Translations under genes and position numbers: made by a program
Shown: one piece after another, positions 6,799 to 17,397 of the stretch
Position numbering within the stretch: position 1 is the first letter of the stretch
How the letters are laid out: the number at the start of each line of letters is the position of its first letter
DNA from: Deltaproteobacteria bacterium
GTDB taxonomy: Bacteria; Desulfobacterota; Syntrophia; Syntrophales; UBA2192
Reading direction: 5' to 3'
DNA length: 64,000 nucleotides
Assembly: GCA_012728915.1 (NCBI GenBank)
Contig: JAAYEC010000004.1
Coordinates: 47,026-111,025, forward strand
Notes under the pieces: generated by a model
Database searches by the model: none
The model's input: only the letters and a program-made list of their open reading frames with translations
Told to the model about the DNA's origin: nothing

Positions 6799-9210
6799 TT
6801 ACTTTTCCAGGGGGATTCTCATGGAGTAGAAGGACCTGTAGACGAAGAACACCGCAATGGCCAGGAACACGAGCCCGATCGTGATGGCCGTGCCCCTCAT
6901 GTCCGGGGCGATGGCGATTTCCATCGCCAGGATGCCGAACAGGGTGGTGAACTTGATGATCGGGTTCAGGGCCACCGAGGAGGTGTCCTTGAAGGGGTCG
7001 CCGACGGTGTCGCCGATGACGGCAGCCGCGTGCAGGGGCGTCCCCTTTTCCTTGAGGTCGACTTCGATGACCTTCTTCGCGTTGTCCCAGCAGCCGCCCG
7101 CGTTGGCCATGAAGAGTGCCTGGTAGAGACCGAAGACGGCGATGGAGATCAGGTAGCTGATGAAGAAAGAGGTCGACTCGGGCCCCTTCACGGGGGCGGA
7201 CAGGAACGCGAAGGCCAGGGCGAAGAAGAAGATGGCGATGAAGATGTTGAACATGCCCTTCTGGGCGTACACCGTGCAGATCTTCACGACCTCCTTCGAG
7301 TTCTCCGTCGAGGCCGAGAGGCTCGCCGCGTCGTCGAGCTTGATGTGCTCCTTGATGTACTGGACGGCCCGGTAGGCTCCGGTCACCACGGCCTGCGTGG
7401 AGGCTCCCGTAAACCAGTAGATGACGGCGCCGCCGCAGAGCAGGCCCAGCAGGGTCCAGGGGTTGAGCAGGTTGAGAATCTGTTCGGGCTGAATCCCCAG
7501 CGCCTTCCGGAGAAGCAGGATCAGGGAGAAGATCATCGTGGTGGCGCCGACGACAGCCGTGCCGATGAGCACGGGCTTGGCGGTTGCCTTGAAGGTGTTG
7601 CCGCAGCTGTCGTTCTCCTCCAGGTAGTGCTTGGCCACGTCCATGCGGGGCTTGAAGCCGTAGTCCTTCTCGATTTCCTTCTCCACGTTGGGGATAGCTT
7701 CGATCAGGGAGAGCTCGTAGATCGACTGCGCGTTGTCCGTCACGGGGCCATAGCTGTCGACGGCGATGGTCACGGGCCCCATGCCGAGCATGCCGAAGGC
7801 CACCAGGCCGAAGGCGAAGACGGCCGTGTATTCCATGAAGGCCGACAGCCCGAGGGTGCTGGTGTAGTAGGCGATGAACATGAGCGCGAAGATCGAAATG
7901 CCGATCCAGAAGGCGGCGAAGTTGCCCGCCACGAACCCGGAGAGGATGTTCAGCGAGGGGCCGCCTTCGCGGGACGCCGTGACGACCTCGGCCACGTGCC
8001 GGGAGTTGGAGCTCGTGAAGACCTTGACCAGTTCGGGGATCAGGGCCGCCGACAGGGTGCCGCAGCTGATGATCACGGAGAGCTTCCACCACAGCTCATT
8101 GGGGTAGTGTCCCAGCTGCCACTTGCTGATGATGAAGGTGACGATGATGGAGATAACCGAGGTGATCCAGACAAGCGATGTCAGGGCCGCCTCGAAGTTG
8201 ACCTTTTCCTTGCCGCCCCAGAGGGAGTCGGTGAGCATCTTGTTGATGAAGTATGAGCCGATGGAGGTGACGATCATGAGGATGCGCATGATGAAGATCC
8301 ACACGAGCAGCTCCGCCTGGTACTGGGGCAGGCAGGCCAGCACGATGAAGCTGATGAGCGCGACACCCGTCACGCCGTAGGTCTCGAAGCCGTCCGCCGT
8401 GGGGCCCACGCTGTCGCCCGCGTTGTCGCCGGTGCAGTCGGCGATGACGCCGGGGTTGCGGGGATCGTCTTCCTTGATGGTGAAGACGATCTTCATGAGG
8501 TCCGAGCCGATGTCGGCGATCTTCGTGAAGATGCCGCCGCAGATACGCAGGGCCGAGGCGCCCAGCGACTCGCCGATGGCAAAGCCGATGAAGGCCGCGC
8601 CCGCCACTTCGCGGGGCATGAAGACCAGGATGATGAGCATCATGATGAGCTCGACGCAGACCAGCAGAACGCCGATGCTCATGCCGGCGGTCAGCGGAAT
8701 GTCGAGCAGCTTCATGGGCTTGCCCTCGAGGGAGGCAAAGGCCATGCGCGCGTTGGCCAGCGTGTTCATGCGGATGCCGAACCAGGCCACGCCGTAGGAT
8801 CCGAGAATGCCGACGACGGTCCAGGCCAGGATCAGTAGGACGTCGTTCATCCCCATATGCTGCAGGAAGCCGAAGTAGTAGAAGATACAGGCACCGATGA
8901 AGACGAACAGGATGAACAGGAACTTGCCCTGCTGGATGAGGTAGGTGCGGCAAGTTTCAAAAATGACCTGCGCAACGTCCAGCATGGACTTGTGGGCCGG
9001 AAGCCCCTTGACCTTGGCGTACATGAAGTAGCCGTACGCCATCCCCAGGAAGCAGATCACGAAACCGACCATGAGCAGGTTGTTCTGGGCGGCCGTAAGC
9101 GGGGGAATGACCAGATCTGCCTCGCTTGCGAACACGGGCGCCGCAAGGAGCAGAACGATGAGCGCCAGAAATACAGCGCTGAAGACACGTTTGACTCTCT
9201 CGCTAATCAT
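6799..9210 (-). CDS. hppA: Membrane-bound proton-translocating pyrophosphatase
   Basis: An 803-aa integral membrane pyrophosphatase with about 16 hydrophobic segments and an N-terminal signal-like helix. It couples pyrophosphate hydrolysis to H+ (or Na+) pumping across the inner membrane, valuable to energy-limited anaerobes that release PPi when activating acids. Pyrophosphate-binding signatures include ADIGSDLMK and the DNAGDSVGPTADGFETYG region. The GNT-x-KA site has Lys at the position that separates K+-independent from K+-dependent enzymes, so K+ independence is inferred. The ATG at 9210 follows GGGAGGAG with 8-nt spacing and is preferred over an upstream TTG. The gene has its own terminator. 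Confidence 0.95.
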   Translation of the reverse strand: MISERVKRVFSAVFLALIVLLLAAPVFASEADLVIPPLTAAQNNLLMVGFVICFLGMAYGYFMYAKVKGLPAHKSMLDVAQVIFETCRTYLIQQGKFLFILFVFIGACIFYYFGFLQHMGMNDVLLILAWTVVGILGSYGVAWFGIRMNTLANARMAFASLEGKPMKLLDIPLTAGMSIGVLLVCVELIMMLIILVFMPREVAGAAFIGFAIGESLGASALRICGGIFTKIADIGSDLMKIVFTIKEDDPRNPGVIADCTGDNAGDSVGPTADGFETYGVTGVALISFIVLACLPQYQAELLVWIFIMRILMIVTSIGSYFINKMLTDSLWGGKEKVNFEAALTSLVWITSVISIIVTFIISKWQLGHYPNELWWKLSVIISCGTLSAALIPELVKVFTSSNSRHVAEVVTASREGGPSLNILSGFVAGNFAAFWIGISIFALMFIAYYTSTLGLSAFMEYTAVFAFGLVAFGMLGMGPVTIAVDSYGPVTDNAQSIYELSLIEAIPNVEKEIEKDYGFKPRMDVAKHYLEENDSCGNTFKATAKPVLIGTAVVGATTMIFSLILLLRKALGIQPEQILNLLNPWTLLGLLCGGAVIYWFTGASTQAVVTGAYRAVQYIKEHIKLDDAASLSASTENSKEVVKICTVYAQKGMFNIFIAIFFFALAFAFLSAPVKGPESTSFFISYLISIAVFGLYQALFMANAGGCWDNAKKVIEVDLKEKGTPLHAAAVIGDTVGDPFKDTSSVALNPIIKFTTLFGILAMEIAIAPDMRGTAITIGLVFLAIAVFFVYRSFYSMRIPLEK

Positions 9211-9408
9211 CTCTCCATCTCCTCCCAATTAAATTGGTTTAAAAAGAACCGGAATGAACCAACCATTAAAGCCGCCGTGACATAGCAAATATTGGCTCTT
9301 TTGTCAAAGACTTTATTGCCCGGGACGTCCGTCCGGGGAATGCGGGGGGCTGGGGGGCCGGCCAAGCGGGAAGGAAGTCGAACACGGAGGGCGGAATCTG
9401 AAATTTTA
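9211..9408. other. hppA-pth intergenic region
   Basis: This gap of about 200 bp holds the hppA ribosome binding site and presumably its promoter. No clear -35/-10 pair stands out, and no gene is seen. Confidence 0.4.
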
Positions 9409-10014
9409 TCATGATTCCGCTGGGATATCTTCATCCGGTGCGGGTTTTCGCCCTCGGGCGTTAAAGCGGTTCATGGCCGATGGGGCGCCTGCATCGAGGA
9501 TCTCCCGCACGGCCTCGCAGGCATTCCGGACGACCTCCGCGAGGGCCTCCAGGTCCGCCTTCGGGAAGCTCTGCAGGACGTAGCGCTCCGTGTCGTCCTT
9601 GAAAGGGGGTTTGCCGATGCCGAGCCTCACGCGGGTGAAGGCCCCGCCGCCGAGGTGATCCATGGCCGAGCGGACGCCCTTGTGGCCACCGTCGCCCCCG
9701 CCGACCTTGATGCGCACGGTCCCGAAGGGCAGGTCGAGGTCGTCGTGCACCACGATCAGTTCCTCGGGGGGGACCTGGTAGAAATCGGCCACCTGCCGCA
9801 GCGACCGGCCGCTGAGGTTCATGAAGGTCTGGGGCTTGACGAGGAGGACGCGGTGCCCGCCGAGCCGGCCGTCGCCGATCAGGGCCTCGAATTTCTTCTT
9901 CAGGCTGGTGATTTCCGCGTCGTCCGCCAGCGCGTCCAGCACGAGAAACCCCATGTTGTGGCGCGTCATGCGGTACTGGTCTCCGGGGTTTCCCAGCCCG
10001 GCGATGATTTTCAT
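9409..10014 (-). CDS. pth: Peptidyl-tRNA hydrolase
   Basis: A 201-aa Pth1-family enzyme that releases peptides from peptidyl-tRNAs after premature drop-off. GLGNPG and the catalytic-His motif RHNMGF are near the N-terminus. The active-site Asp block VVHDDLDLPFG and the GGGDGGHKG substrate loop follow at the expected spacing. It lies downstream of rplY, separated by the rplY terminator, in the common ispE-prs-rplY-pth order. The tail beyond residue 185 is short and charged. Confidence 0.96.
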   Translation of the reverse strand: MKIIAGLGNPGDQYRMTRHNMGFLVLDALADDAEITSLKKKFEALIGDGRLGGHRVLLVKPQTFMNLSGRSLRQVADFYQVPPEELIVVHDDLDLPFGTVRIKVGGGDGGHKGVRSAMDHLGGGAFTRVRLGIGKPPFKDDTERYVLQSFPKADLEALAEVVRNACEAVREILDAGAPSAMNRFNARGRKPAPDEDIPAES

Positions 10015-10110
10015 AATCTCTCCGCGATGGCCGGGGCTGACGGCTTATGGCCGGGAAGGCGTGCATTCAGCCCCATGCCTTAAGCCCGAACCCCCGCGCC
10101 TGCAAGTATG

Positions 10111-10143
10111 AAAAACCCCGCTTCGCGGCTCGAAACGGGGTTT
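10111..10143 (-). terminator. Rho-independent terminator of rplY
   Basis: AAACCCCG (10113-10120) pairs with CGGGGTTT (10136-10143). The A-run beginning at 10111 supplies the minus-strand U-tail. It lies 30 bp after the rplY stop. Confidence 0.8.
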
Positions 10144-10172
10144 GTCGACAAACAACGGGAAAGGGAAGGGGA

Positions 10173-10835
10173 TTACGCCTCTTCCTTCGCGCCCTTCTTG
10201 CCGACCAGCTCGGGTTCCTTGGCCGCTTCCCCGGCTCCCTCGGCGGGCGCCGACTCCTCGGTCACGGTCCCGCGCTTGGCGGCCACGGTGACGATACTGG
10301 CGTTGCCGGCATCGAGGATCTCGATCCCCTCGGCCAGCTTGAGATCGCTCACGCGGAGGGTGCCGCCGATCATCAACTCCGTCACGTCCACGTCCACGTA
10401 GCGCGGCATCAGGCCGGGCATGCAGGAGAGCCTGACGTCCCGCTTGAACTGGTTGAGCTCGCCGCCCTTGTCGACGCCGATGGAGGAGCCCACGATGTGG
10501 ATCGGCACGTTCCGTGTGAGCTTGCGGTCCATCCGGATCTCATAGAAATCGGCGTGGACGATCTTCTTCGTGACCGTGTTGGTTTGGAGCTCCTTGATGA
10601 CGGAGACCCTTTCGGACTTCTTCCCGCCCTCGTCGATGACGAGCTTGACGAAGCCCGCCTCTCCCTTGTCAGCCCGGATGATCTGGATCAGCTCCGCCGC
10701 ATTTACCGTCAACATGGTGGACTCGGCCCCTGATCCGTATAGGACGGCAGGAACGAGCCCCTCGGCCCGCAGTCGCCTGGCAGGCCCCTTACCCGATTCC
10801 GTGCGAATAGTCGCCTTCAACTCCGATGCTTCCAT
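10173..10835 (-). CDS. rplY: 50S ribosomal protein L25 (CTC form)
   Basis: A 220-aa long-form L25/Ctc that binds 5S rRNA. The N-terminal L25 domain (residues 1-95) has the GKGPARRLRAEG and VLYG motifs. It is followed by the beta-rich TL5/CTC C-terminal domain, and an acidic/Ala-rich tail ends in KKGAKEEA. The ATG at 10835 has GGAGG five bases upstream and is better than the upstream TTG. It lies between prs and pth, the usual order. Confidence 0.95.
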   Translation of the reverse strand: MEASELKATIRTESGKGPARRLRAEGLVPAVLYGSGAESTMLTVNAAELIQIIRADKGEAGFVKLVIDEGGKKSERVSVIKELQTNTVTKKIVHADFYEIRMDRKLTRNVPIHIVGSSIGVDKGGELNQFKRDVRLSCMPGLMPRYVDVDVTELMIGGTLRVSDLKLAEGIEILDAGNASIVTVAAKRGTVTEESAPAEGAGEAAKEPELVGKKGAKEEA

Positions 10836-10926
10836 GAAAACCTCCAACAAGAATATGACTAAAGGCCAAGGGCTTTTCCGTTCCTGCGACCCCTTTTGCT
10901 CTTTGCCCCTGGCCTTGAGCCGGTCT

Positions 10927-11871
10927 TTAGATGAACAGCGAACTCACCGAGTCGTTGTAGTAGATGCGCCGGACCGCCTCGCTGAGAAGGCCCGCCACGG
11001 GGAGCACGGTGATCCGTTTCCTGCACTGACGGGCCCGTTCGTGCAGGGGGATCGTGTCCGTCACGATGACCTCTTTGAGATTGGACTCGTCGATGCGGTC
11101 GATGGCCGGCCCCGAGAGGACGGCGTGGGTGCAGCAGGCCGCCACGTCCACGGCCCCCGCCGCCTCCAGGGCGGCCGCGGCCTGCACCATGGTGCCGGCC
11201 GTGTCGATCATGTCGTCGAGGATGACGACGCGCTTGCCCTCCACGTTGCCGATGATATTCATCACCTGGGACTCGTTGGGTCCCTCGCGCCGCTTGTCGA
11301 TGATGGCCAGCGCCGAGTTGAGCCTCCGGGCGAATGCGCGGGCCCGCTCGGCGCCCCCCGTGTCCGGGGAGACGATGACCAGGTTTTCCGCGAAGTTCTT
11401 GAGGAGGTATTTGAGCAGGATCGGCGTGGCGAACAGGTTGTCCACGGGGATGTTGAAGAACCCCTGGATCTGGCCGGCGTGGAGGTCCATGGACATCACC
11501 CGGTTGGCCCCGGCCGCCGTGATGAGGTCGGCCACAAGCTTGGCCGAGATGGGGGCCCGGGGGGCGACCTTGCGGTCCTGGCGGGCGTATCCGTAGTAGG
11601 GGATCACGGCGGTGACGCGGTCGGCCGAGGCGCGCTTCATGGCGTCGATGAGAATCAGCAGCTCCATGATGTGGTCGTTCACCGGCGGGCACGAGGACTG
11701 GATGATGAAGACATCCATCCCGCGCACGTTCTCGTTGATCTCCACCCGCGTCTCGCCGTCGCTGAAGGTGGCCACGTTCGCCTTGCCCAGCGCGATGCCG
11801 AGCTTGGCGCAGATGTCCTGTGCGAGCTTCTTGTTCGCGTTGCCGGAAAAGATCCTCATTCTTTCGAGCAT
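10927..11871 (-). CDS. prs: Ribose-phosphate pyrophosphokinase
   Basis: A 314-aa PRPP synthetase making 5-phosphoribosyl-1-pyrophosphate from ribose-5-phosphate and ATP for purine, pyrimidine, histidine and tryptophan synthesis. The SGNANKKLA start, [11 protein letters not shown] metal/ATP segment, flexible-loop KRREG and the PRPP-binding [13 protein letters not shown] motif are all present. The start at 11871 (or 11859) gives normal family length; longer readings would run into the tRNA-Gln gene. It lies between tRNA-Gln and rplY. Confidence 0.96.
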   Translation of the reverse strand: MLERMRIFSGNANKKLAQDICAKLGIALGKANVATFSDGETRVEINENVRGMDVFIIQSSCPPVNDHIMELLILIDAMKRASADRVTAVIPYYGYARQDRKVAPRAPISAKLVADLITAAGANRVMSMDLHAGQIQGFFNIPVDNLFATPILLKYLLKNFAENLVIVSPDTGGAERARAFARRLNSALAIIDKRREGPNESQVMNIIGNVEGKRVVILDDMIDTAGTMVQAAAALEAAGAVDVAACCTHAVLSGPAIDRIDESNLKEVIVTDTIPLHERARQCRKRITVLPVAGLLSEAVRRIYYNDSVSSLFI

Positions 11872-11911
11872 GTCCGTTACCTGTGGCTGGAGCCCGCCGT
11901 TGGTTGTAAAT

Positions 11912-11986
11912 TGGCTGGGGCGGAAGGATTCGAACCTCCGAATGCGGGAGCCAAAGTCCCGTGGCTTACCGCTTGCCGACGCCCCA
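11912..11986 (-). tRNA. tRNA-Gln (anticodon TTG), CCA encoded
   Basis: On the minus strand TGGGGCG at the 5' end pairs with CGCCCCA at the 3' end, followed by discriminator G and an encoded CCA. The anticodon stem CGGGA/TCCCG closes the loop CTTTGGC, giving anticodon TTG. The T-arm has GGTTCGAATCC. It sits between ispE and prs, a frequent arrangement in this group. Confidence 0.95.
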
Positions 11987-12039
11987 TCCTCGACCGGATG
12001 CCCCGCCGGCGCGGCGAAAGGCATGGAGGGGTCGCGAAA

Positions 12040-12876
12040 TCAGATTGTGTGGGCCCGGAAGACGGCGTACGGGTACGATGCCCTCAGCGCGTGTTCCGCC
12101 CGGACCGCGTCGGGTTCGGTTTCAAAGAGTCCGAAGACCGTGGGTCCGCTCCCCGACATGAGCGACCCGAGGGCGCCCTGTCTCCGGAGGAATCCCTTGA
12201 GCTCGTCGAGCCGGGGATGGCGCGCAACCGTCACCGCTTCCAGGTCGTTGGACAGGGCCGCGGCGAGTTCACGTACCCCGGAAAAGACGGGAATACTATA
12301 CTTTATGGCTGTTTTTGTCAACGGCAAATTCAGGTTCTCGTAGACCCATTTCGTGGGCACCTCGAACCCCGGGTTCACGAGGACGAGCCACATCGTGGGG
12401 AGGGGGGCGGCCGGCTGCAGGACCTCGCCGATCCCGAACGCCCAGGCCGGGCTGCCGTGAATGAAAAAAGGGACATCGGCGCCGATTCGGGCGCCGATCC
12501 GCATGAGTCGGTCCCGGTCGAACCCGAACCGGCACATCTCGTTGAGGACCACGAGGGTCGTGGCGGCATTGGAGCTTCCGCCACCGAGGCCCGCCGCCGT
12601 GGGGATGCGCTTGCGCAGGGAGATCTCGGCGCCGCCCGTGAAGCCGGCTTCGTCGAACAGGGCCCGGGCCGCCCGGACGACGAGGTTTCCCTCTCCCGTG
12701 GGGAGCTCCGACCCCGGGCAGGCAAGCGAAAGGCCGTCCTCCCGGAGGGCGAACTCCATGTCGTCGGCGAGGCTCACCGTCTGCATCAGGGATGCGATAT
12801 CGTGGTAGCCGTCGTCCCTGCGCCGGAGCACCTTGAGGATCAGGTTGACCTTGGCCGGGGACCGGGCGGCGATCAA
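12040..12876 (-). CDS. ispE: 4-diphosphocytidyl-2-C-methyl-D-erythritol kinase
   Basis: A 278-aa GHMP kinase of the MEP isoprenoid pathway, phosphorylating CDP-ME at the 2-hydroxyl. It has the N-terminal PAKVNL motif, the DGYH motif and the glycine-rich ATP loop PTAAGLGGGSSNAA. The C-terminal GSGPTVFGLF motif is also present. The start codon is TTG, overlapping the TGA of the upstream DUF1844 gene as TTGA, with a GAAGGG Shine-Dalgarno, so the two are translationally coupled. Confidence 0.94.
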   Translation of the reverse strand: MIAARSPAKVNLILKVLRRRDDGYHDIASLMQTVSLADDMEFALREDGLSLACPGSELPTGEGNLVVRAARALFDEAGFTGGAEISLRKRIPTAAGLGGGSSNAATTLVVLNEMCRFGFDRDRLMRIGARIGADVPFFIHGSPAWAFGIGEVLQPAAPLPTMWLVLVNPGFEVPTKWVYENLNLPLTKTAIKYSIPVFSGVRELAAALSNDLEAVTVARHPRLDELKGFLRRQGALGSLMSGSGPTVFGLFETEPDAVRAEHALRASYPYAVFRAHTI

Positions 12877-13307
12877 GTGCCCTTCTCCCGGACGTAGCGC
12901 ATCCTCAATTCGTAGAGGAGCGATTCCAGGAGCCGCTCCTCCTCGTCGCTGAGATTGCCCCGCGTCTTGTCCTTCAGGATCCCGAGGATGTCGATCGTCT
13001 GCTTGGCCGCCTCGAGGTTGCGCTCGGCCCTCTTCGTGGCGGGATCGGGAAAGTCGCCGAAGTGATACATGGCTGACGTGCCGAGCGAGAAGACGAAGGT
13101 CGAAAAATTGAGATCGGGGAAAGGGGTCTCGTCCTGCGCCTGCGCGGCGGGCTTCTCCTGCCGCCGTTCCGCCTCCTTCGCTTCGGCCTTCGGCTGCCCG
13201 GCCCCGGCGGCCTCCTCCGTCTGCGCATCCGGCCGGACCTGGCCCGCGTCATCGAAGCGGCGGCGGTCCTTGATCACGAACCCTTTCTCCTGCTTCTCGT
13301 CGTCCAT
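12873..13307 (-). CDS. DUF1844 domain-containing protein
   Basis: A 144-aa cytoplasmic protein. Residues 1-70 are charged and low-complexity. The rest matches the DUF1844 pattern (DLNFSTFVFSLGTSAMYHFGDFPDP) with a C-terminal helix pair rich in Leu and Glu. The function of this family is unknown. ATG at 13307 follows GGGAGG with 6-nt spacing. It is translationally coupled to ispE. Confidence 0.85.
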   Translation of the reverse strand: MDDEKQEKGFVIKDRRRFDDAGQVRPDAQTEEAAGAGQPKAEAKEAERRQEKPAAQAQDETPFPDLNFSTFVFSLGTSAMYHFGDFPDPATKRAERNLEAAKQTIDILGILKDKTRGNLSDEEERLLESLLYELRMRYVREKGT

Positions 13308-13491
13308 GGTTCCCTCCCTCTTGAGGCCGTTGACCGGGGCACATGCCGTACTGAAAAGAAGGCAGGAAGGCAAGTACGTTGGATGAGCCCCTGGCCGATG
13401 CCCGCTCACCAATTCTGCAGCCTTCTCGCCTTCCACCCCTCTTCCCTTCTCACGTGTAGGAACCGCAGACGGGTGTAATGTTCCCGTCTGC
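13308..13491. other. Intergenic region with CT-rich repeat
   Basis: No gene. Positions about 13408-13455 are a CCTTCTCGCCTTCC-type tract of the same style as the other intergenic CT-rich tracts. Confidence 0.4.
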
Positions 13492-14340
13492 CTACATCCG
13501 CGGCTGCATGCTGCGCAGCCGAGCGATCCGCTCCTCGATGGGCGGGTGCGTGCTGAAGAGGCTCGCGAAGGACCGTCCCGACAGGGGGCTCACCGTGAAG
13601 ATGTGGGCCGTCGAGGGGTTTGCGTTCATGGGGATGGCCCGGCTTGCCGCCTGCAGCTTCTCCAGGGCGCTTGCCAGCGCCCAGGGCTTGCCGGATACTC
13701 TGGCGCCGCCGTCGTCGGCCAGGTACTCCCGCGAGCGGGAGATGGCCATCTGGATGAGCATCGCCGCGACGGGGGCGAGGATCGCCATGGCGAGCATGCC
13801 GATCATGCCGCCGCCCTCGTCGTCGTCGCCGCGGGCCCCGCCGAAGATCGCCGCCCACTGGGCCATGTTGGCGAGCATCGTGATGGCGCCGGCGATCGTG
13901 GCCGCGATCGATCCGATGAGGATGTCGCGGTTCTTGATGTGGGACAGCTCGTGGCCGATGACGCCCTCGAGCTCCTCGCGGCTCAGGATCCGCAGGATCC
14001 CCTCGGTGACGGCCACGACGGCATGCTTCTCGTTGCGTCCCGTCGCAAAGGCGTTGGGCGTGTCGCCGGGGATGATGTAGACCCGCGGCATGGGCAGGCC
14101 CGCCTTCATGGCCAGGTCCTGCACCAGCCGGTGCAGCTCGGGCGCCTGCTGCGGCGTCACTTCCTGGGCCCGGTACATGCGCAGGACGATCCTGTCGGAG
14201 AACCAGTAGCTGAAGAAGTTCATGCCCATGGCGAAGAGAAAGGCGATCAGCATGCCGTTCTGCCCGCCGACGTAGCCGCCGATCAGGACCAGGAGTCCCG
14301 TCAGCGCGCCGAGCAGGACAGCCGTCTTGAGAGAGTTCAT
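13492..14340 (-). CDS. htpX: Zinc metalloprotease HtpX
   Basis: A 282-aa M48-family inner-membrane protease that degrades misfolded membrane proteins. Two hydrophobic segments lie near the N-terminus. The zinc site is HELSH ([14 protein letters not shown]), followed by two more hydrophobic segments and the Glu-containing [11 protein letters not shown] motif that supplies the third ligand. ATG at 14340 has GGAGG upstream. It lies beside clpB on the same strand, and both face rpoH, consistent with a heat-shock neighbourhood. Confidence 0.95.
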   Translation of the reverse strand: MNSLKTAVLLGALTGLLVLIGGYVGGQNGMLIAFLFAMGMNFFSYWFSDRIVLRMYRAQEVTPQQAPELHRLVQDLAMKAGLPMPRVYIIPGDTPNAFATGRNEKHAVVAVTEGILRILSREELEGVIGHELSHIKNRDILIGSIAATIAGAITMLANMAQWAAIFGGARGDDDEGGGMIGMLAMAILAPVAAMLIQMAISRSREYLADDGGARVSGKPWALASALEKLQAASRAIPMNANPSTAHIFTVSPLSGRSFASLFSTHPPIEERIARLRSMQPRM

Positions 14341-14532
14341 GGTGCCGATTCCTCCATATCGAATTTCAGATGTCGAGCGGGGAAGAACGTGAGAAGGTCG
14401 GACGGGCATCCAGCCGGCGCATGCTTCCGCTTCGCCCCCATCCTCCCCGCCGTCGTTTCTTGCTCCCTTCGTGGAACGCCGCGGAGTATACAGCAAAGCG
14501 GGGCGTCGCACAAGGCCCCGCCCCGTCCGCCG

Positions 14533-17124
14533 TCATGTCGCCTTTTTCTCGAACAGCACCTCGCCGTCGCCCCTCACGTCGACGATCACGTGGTCGCCCG
14601 CGACGATGGAGCCCTCGAGAATCTTCATGGCCAGGCCGTCCTGGACGATCTTCTGCAGGGCCCTCTTGAGCGGCCTGGCGCCGTAGATGGCGCTGTAGCC
14701 CGCCCGGGCGATGTGCTGTTTCGCCCTGTCCGTCAGCTCGATCGTCACCTTCCGGTCGGCCAGCATCTTCTGGAGCCGTCCGATCTGGATGTCGATGATC
14801 CGGTTGATGTCGGTGATCGTGAGCGACCGGAAGATGATGATGTCGTCGATGCGGTTCAGGAACTCCGGCCTGAAGGTCGACCGCAGCGCCTCGTTGATCC
14901 TCAGTCTGCGCTCGGTCTCGCTCATCGCGGCGTCCACGGCGAACTGGCTGCCGATGTTCGAGGTCATGATGACAACGGTGTTCTTGAAGTCCACCGTCCG
15001 TCCGTGTCCGTCGGTGAGCCGCCCGTCGTCGAGGATCTGCAGCAGGATGTTGAAGACATCCGGGTGCGCCTTCTCGATCTCGTCGAAGAGGATCACCGCG
15101 TAGGGCCGTCGCCGCACGGACTCGGTCAGGAAGCCGCCCTCCTCGTAGCCCACGTACCCCGGGGGAGCCCCGATGAGGCGGGCCACGGAGTGCTTCTCCA
15201 TGTACTCGGACATGTCGATGCGGATCATGCTCTGCTCGTCGTCGAACATGAACTCCGCCAGCGCCCGGGCCAGTTCCGTCTTGCCCACGCCCGTGGGCCC
15301 CATGAAGATGAAGGAGCCGATGGGACGGTTCGGGTCCTGCAGGCCCGAGCGGGCTCGCCGCAGGGCGTTGGAGACGGCGTGGATGGGCTCCTCCTGCCCG
15401 ATGACTCGCTGCTGCAGGCGCTCCTCCATGCGGATGAGCTTGGCCACCTCGGTCTCCATCATGCGCGAGACGGGGATGCCCGTCCAGCTGGCCACCACGT
15501 CGGCCACGTCCTCGGCCTCGACTTCTTCCTTGAGCATCTTGTCGCCGTTCTGGATGCCGGCAAGCGACGCCTGTTCCTTCTCCAGTTCCTTGTTGAGCTC
15601 CACGAGGCGACCGTAACGGATCTCGGCGGCCTTCGCGAGATCGCCCGAACGCTGGGCGTTGAGCTCCTCGTTCTTCAGTTCTTCAACCTTCGCCTTGACG
15701 GACTGGATGCGCTTGATCACCTCGCGCTCGTTCGACCAGTGCTTCTTCTTCTCGTCGCGCTCGGCCGTGAGGGTGTCGATCTCTCCTTCGAGCTTCTTCA
15801 GGTGCTCCAGGGCCCCGGAGTCTGTCTCGTTTTTCAGCGATTGCCGCTCGATCTCGAGCTGCAGGATCCGGCGCTCCAGCGCGTCGATCTCGGCGGGCAG
15901 GCTGTCCAGCTCGATCCGCAGGCGCGAGGCTGCCTCGTCGATGAGATCGACCGCCTTGTCGGGCAGAAACCGGTCGCTGATGTAGCGGTTCGACAGGGTT
16001 GCCGCGGCCACGATAGCCGAGTCCTTGATCCGCACGCCGTGGTGCACCTCGTAGCGTTCCTTGAGCCCGCGCAGGATGGCGATGGTGTCCTCCACCGTGG
16101 GCTCCTTGATCAGCACGGGCTGGAATCGGCGCTCCAGGGCCGGGTCCTTCTCGATGTTCTTGCGGTACTCGTTCAGGGTCGTCGCGCCGATGCAGCGCAG
16201 CTCGCCCCGGGCCAGGGCCGGCTTGAGCATGTTCGATGCGTCGATGGCGCCCTCGGCGGCCCCCGCTCCCACGACGGTGTGGATCTCGTCGATGAAGAGG
16301 ATGATCTGGCCCTCGGCGGCGGCCACCTCCTTCAGGACGGCCTTCAGGCGGTCTTCGAACTCGCCGCGGAACTTCGAGCCCGCCACGAGCGCCCCCATGT
16401 CCAGGGCGACGACGCGCTTGTCCTTGAGCGTCTCCGGCACGTCGCCGTTGACGATCCGCTGCGCGAGCCCCTCGACGATGGCCGTCTTGCCGACACCCGG
16501 CTCGCCGATCAGGCAGGGGTTGTTCTTCGTGCGCCTCGAGAGGACCTGCATGATGCGCCGGATCTCCTCGTCGCGGCCGATGACGGGGTCGAAGGATCCC
16601 TTCTTCGCCAACTCGTTGAAATCCCTTGCATATCTTTCGAGGGCCTGGTACTTCTCCTCGGGGTTCTGGTCCGTGACCCTCTGGCTTCCCCGGATGTCCA
16701 CGAGGGCGCGGTAGATGGCATCCTTCGTCACGCCGGCTCCCCGGAGGGCCTTTCCGGCGGGGCCTTCCTTGTCTTCCGTCATCGCGATCAGGATGTGCTC
16801 GGCGCTGACGAACTCGTCCTTGAGACGCTTTGCCTCCTCGAATGAGTTCTCGAGGACCCTGTTGAGCCTCGGGGTCATGTAGGCCTGGGTGCCCGCGCCG
16901 GATACCTTCGGCAGGCCGTTCAGGGCCCTTTCGACCTCGCGCTGGACGGAACGGGTGTCGGCGCCCAGCTTCTTCAGGGCCGCCGGGACGATGCCCTCGG
17001 GCTGTCTCATCAGGGCGGCAAGCAGGTGCTCCACATCCACGGCCTGGTGGCTGAACTGGCCGGCCAGGGACTGGGCCTCCTGCAGGGCCTCCTGTACCTT
17101 CTGGGTGAACTTGTCGAATCTCAT
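14533..17124 (-). CDS. clpB: ATP-dependent disaggregase ClpB
   Basis: An 863-aa Hsp100 that, with DnaK, extracts proteins from aggregates. Its N-terminal double ClpN repeat is followed by AAA+ domain 1 (Walker A GEPGVGKT near residue 205) and a long middle coiled coil (about 400-525). AAA+ domain 2 has Walker A GPTGVGKT near 605 and a D2 sensor region. Length and domain order are normal. It lacks the IGF/IGL loop expected of a ClpP partner, as is usual for ClpB. A TTGACA hexamer occurs on the minus strand at 17167-17172, but no convincing sigma-32 site is seen. Confidence 0.97.
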   Translation of the reverse strand: MRFDKFTQKVQEALQEAQSLAGQFSHQAVDVEHLLAALMRQPEGIVPAALKKLGADTRSVQREVERALNGLPKVSGAGTQAYMTPRLNRVLENSFEEAKRLKDEFVSAEHILIAMTEDKEGPAGKALRGAGVTKDAIYRALVDIRGSQRVTDQNPEEKYQALERYARDFNELAKKGSFDPVIGRDEEIRRIMQVLSRRTKNNPCLIGEPGVGKTAIVEGLAQRIVNGDVPETLKDKRVVALDMGALVAGSKFRGEFEDRLKAVLKEVAAAEGQIILFIDEIHTVVGAGAAEGAIDASNMLKPALARGELRCIGATTLNEYRKNIEKDPALERRFQPVLIKEPTVEDTIAILRGLKERYEVHHGVRIKDSAIVAAATLSNRYISDRFLPDKAVDLIDEAASRLRIELDSLPAEIDALERRILQLEIERQSLKNETDSGALEHLKKLEGEIDTLTAERDEKKKHWSNEREVIKRIQSVKAKVEELKNEELNAQRSGDLAKAAEIRYGRLVELNKELEKEQASLAGIQNGDKMLKEEVEAEDVADVVASWTGIPVSRMMETEVAKLIRMEERLQQRVIGQEEPIHAVSNALRRARSGLQDPNRPIGSFIFMGPTGVGKTELARALAEFMFDDEQSMIRIDMSEYMEKHSVARLIGAPPGYVGYEEGGFLTESVRRRPYAVILFDEIEKAHPDVFNILLQILDDGRLTDGHGRTVDFKNTVVIMTSNIGSQFAVDAAMSETERRLRINEALRSTFRPEFLNRIDDIIIFRSLTITDINRIIDIQIGRLQKMLADRKVTIELTDRAKQHIARAGYSAIYGARPLKRALQKIVQDGLAMKILEGSIVAGDHVIVDVRGDGEVLFEKKAT

Positions 17125-17328
17125 TGCCTTCCTCTTAAAAAACGATTAAAATATAGGGAGTTTGGCTGTCAATGGCGGTAATTGCAACGGGCCCCGGCAT
17201 CGCCTGCCCCCGCCCGTTCGGGGCTAACTTAATCCCCCCCCGGGGGGATGTCAAGAAAGGGCATGCAATCAACAGGTTATCTCTTTTCAGGGATCCCTTT
17301 TTCGCGTATAATTATTGCAAGGAAGGCC

Positions 17329-17356
17329 TTGACAAAAAGTTGTCGATTTCTATATT
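17329..17356 (+). promoter_or_regulatory. Promoter of the rpoH-like gene
   Basis: TTGACA at 17329-17334 and TATATT at 17351-17356 are spaced by 16 nt, with an AT-rich downstream flank. This predicts a start near 17363, about 35 nt before the ATG at 17398, which has GGAGG upstream. Confidence 0.65.
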
Positions 17357-17397
17357 CTATAGAACTCGATGGTTGGACTGAGAACGGAGGAAAAGCC

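Noticed and set aside
13546..16845. 1099-aa plus-strand reading frame
   Set aside because: It is antisense to htpX and clpB, whose motifs and length are intact.
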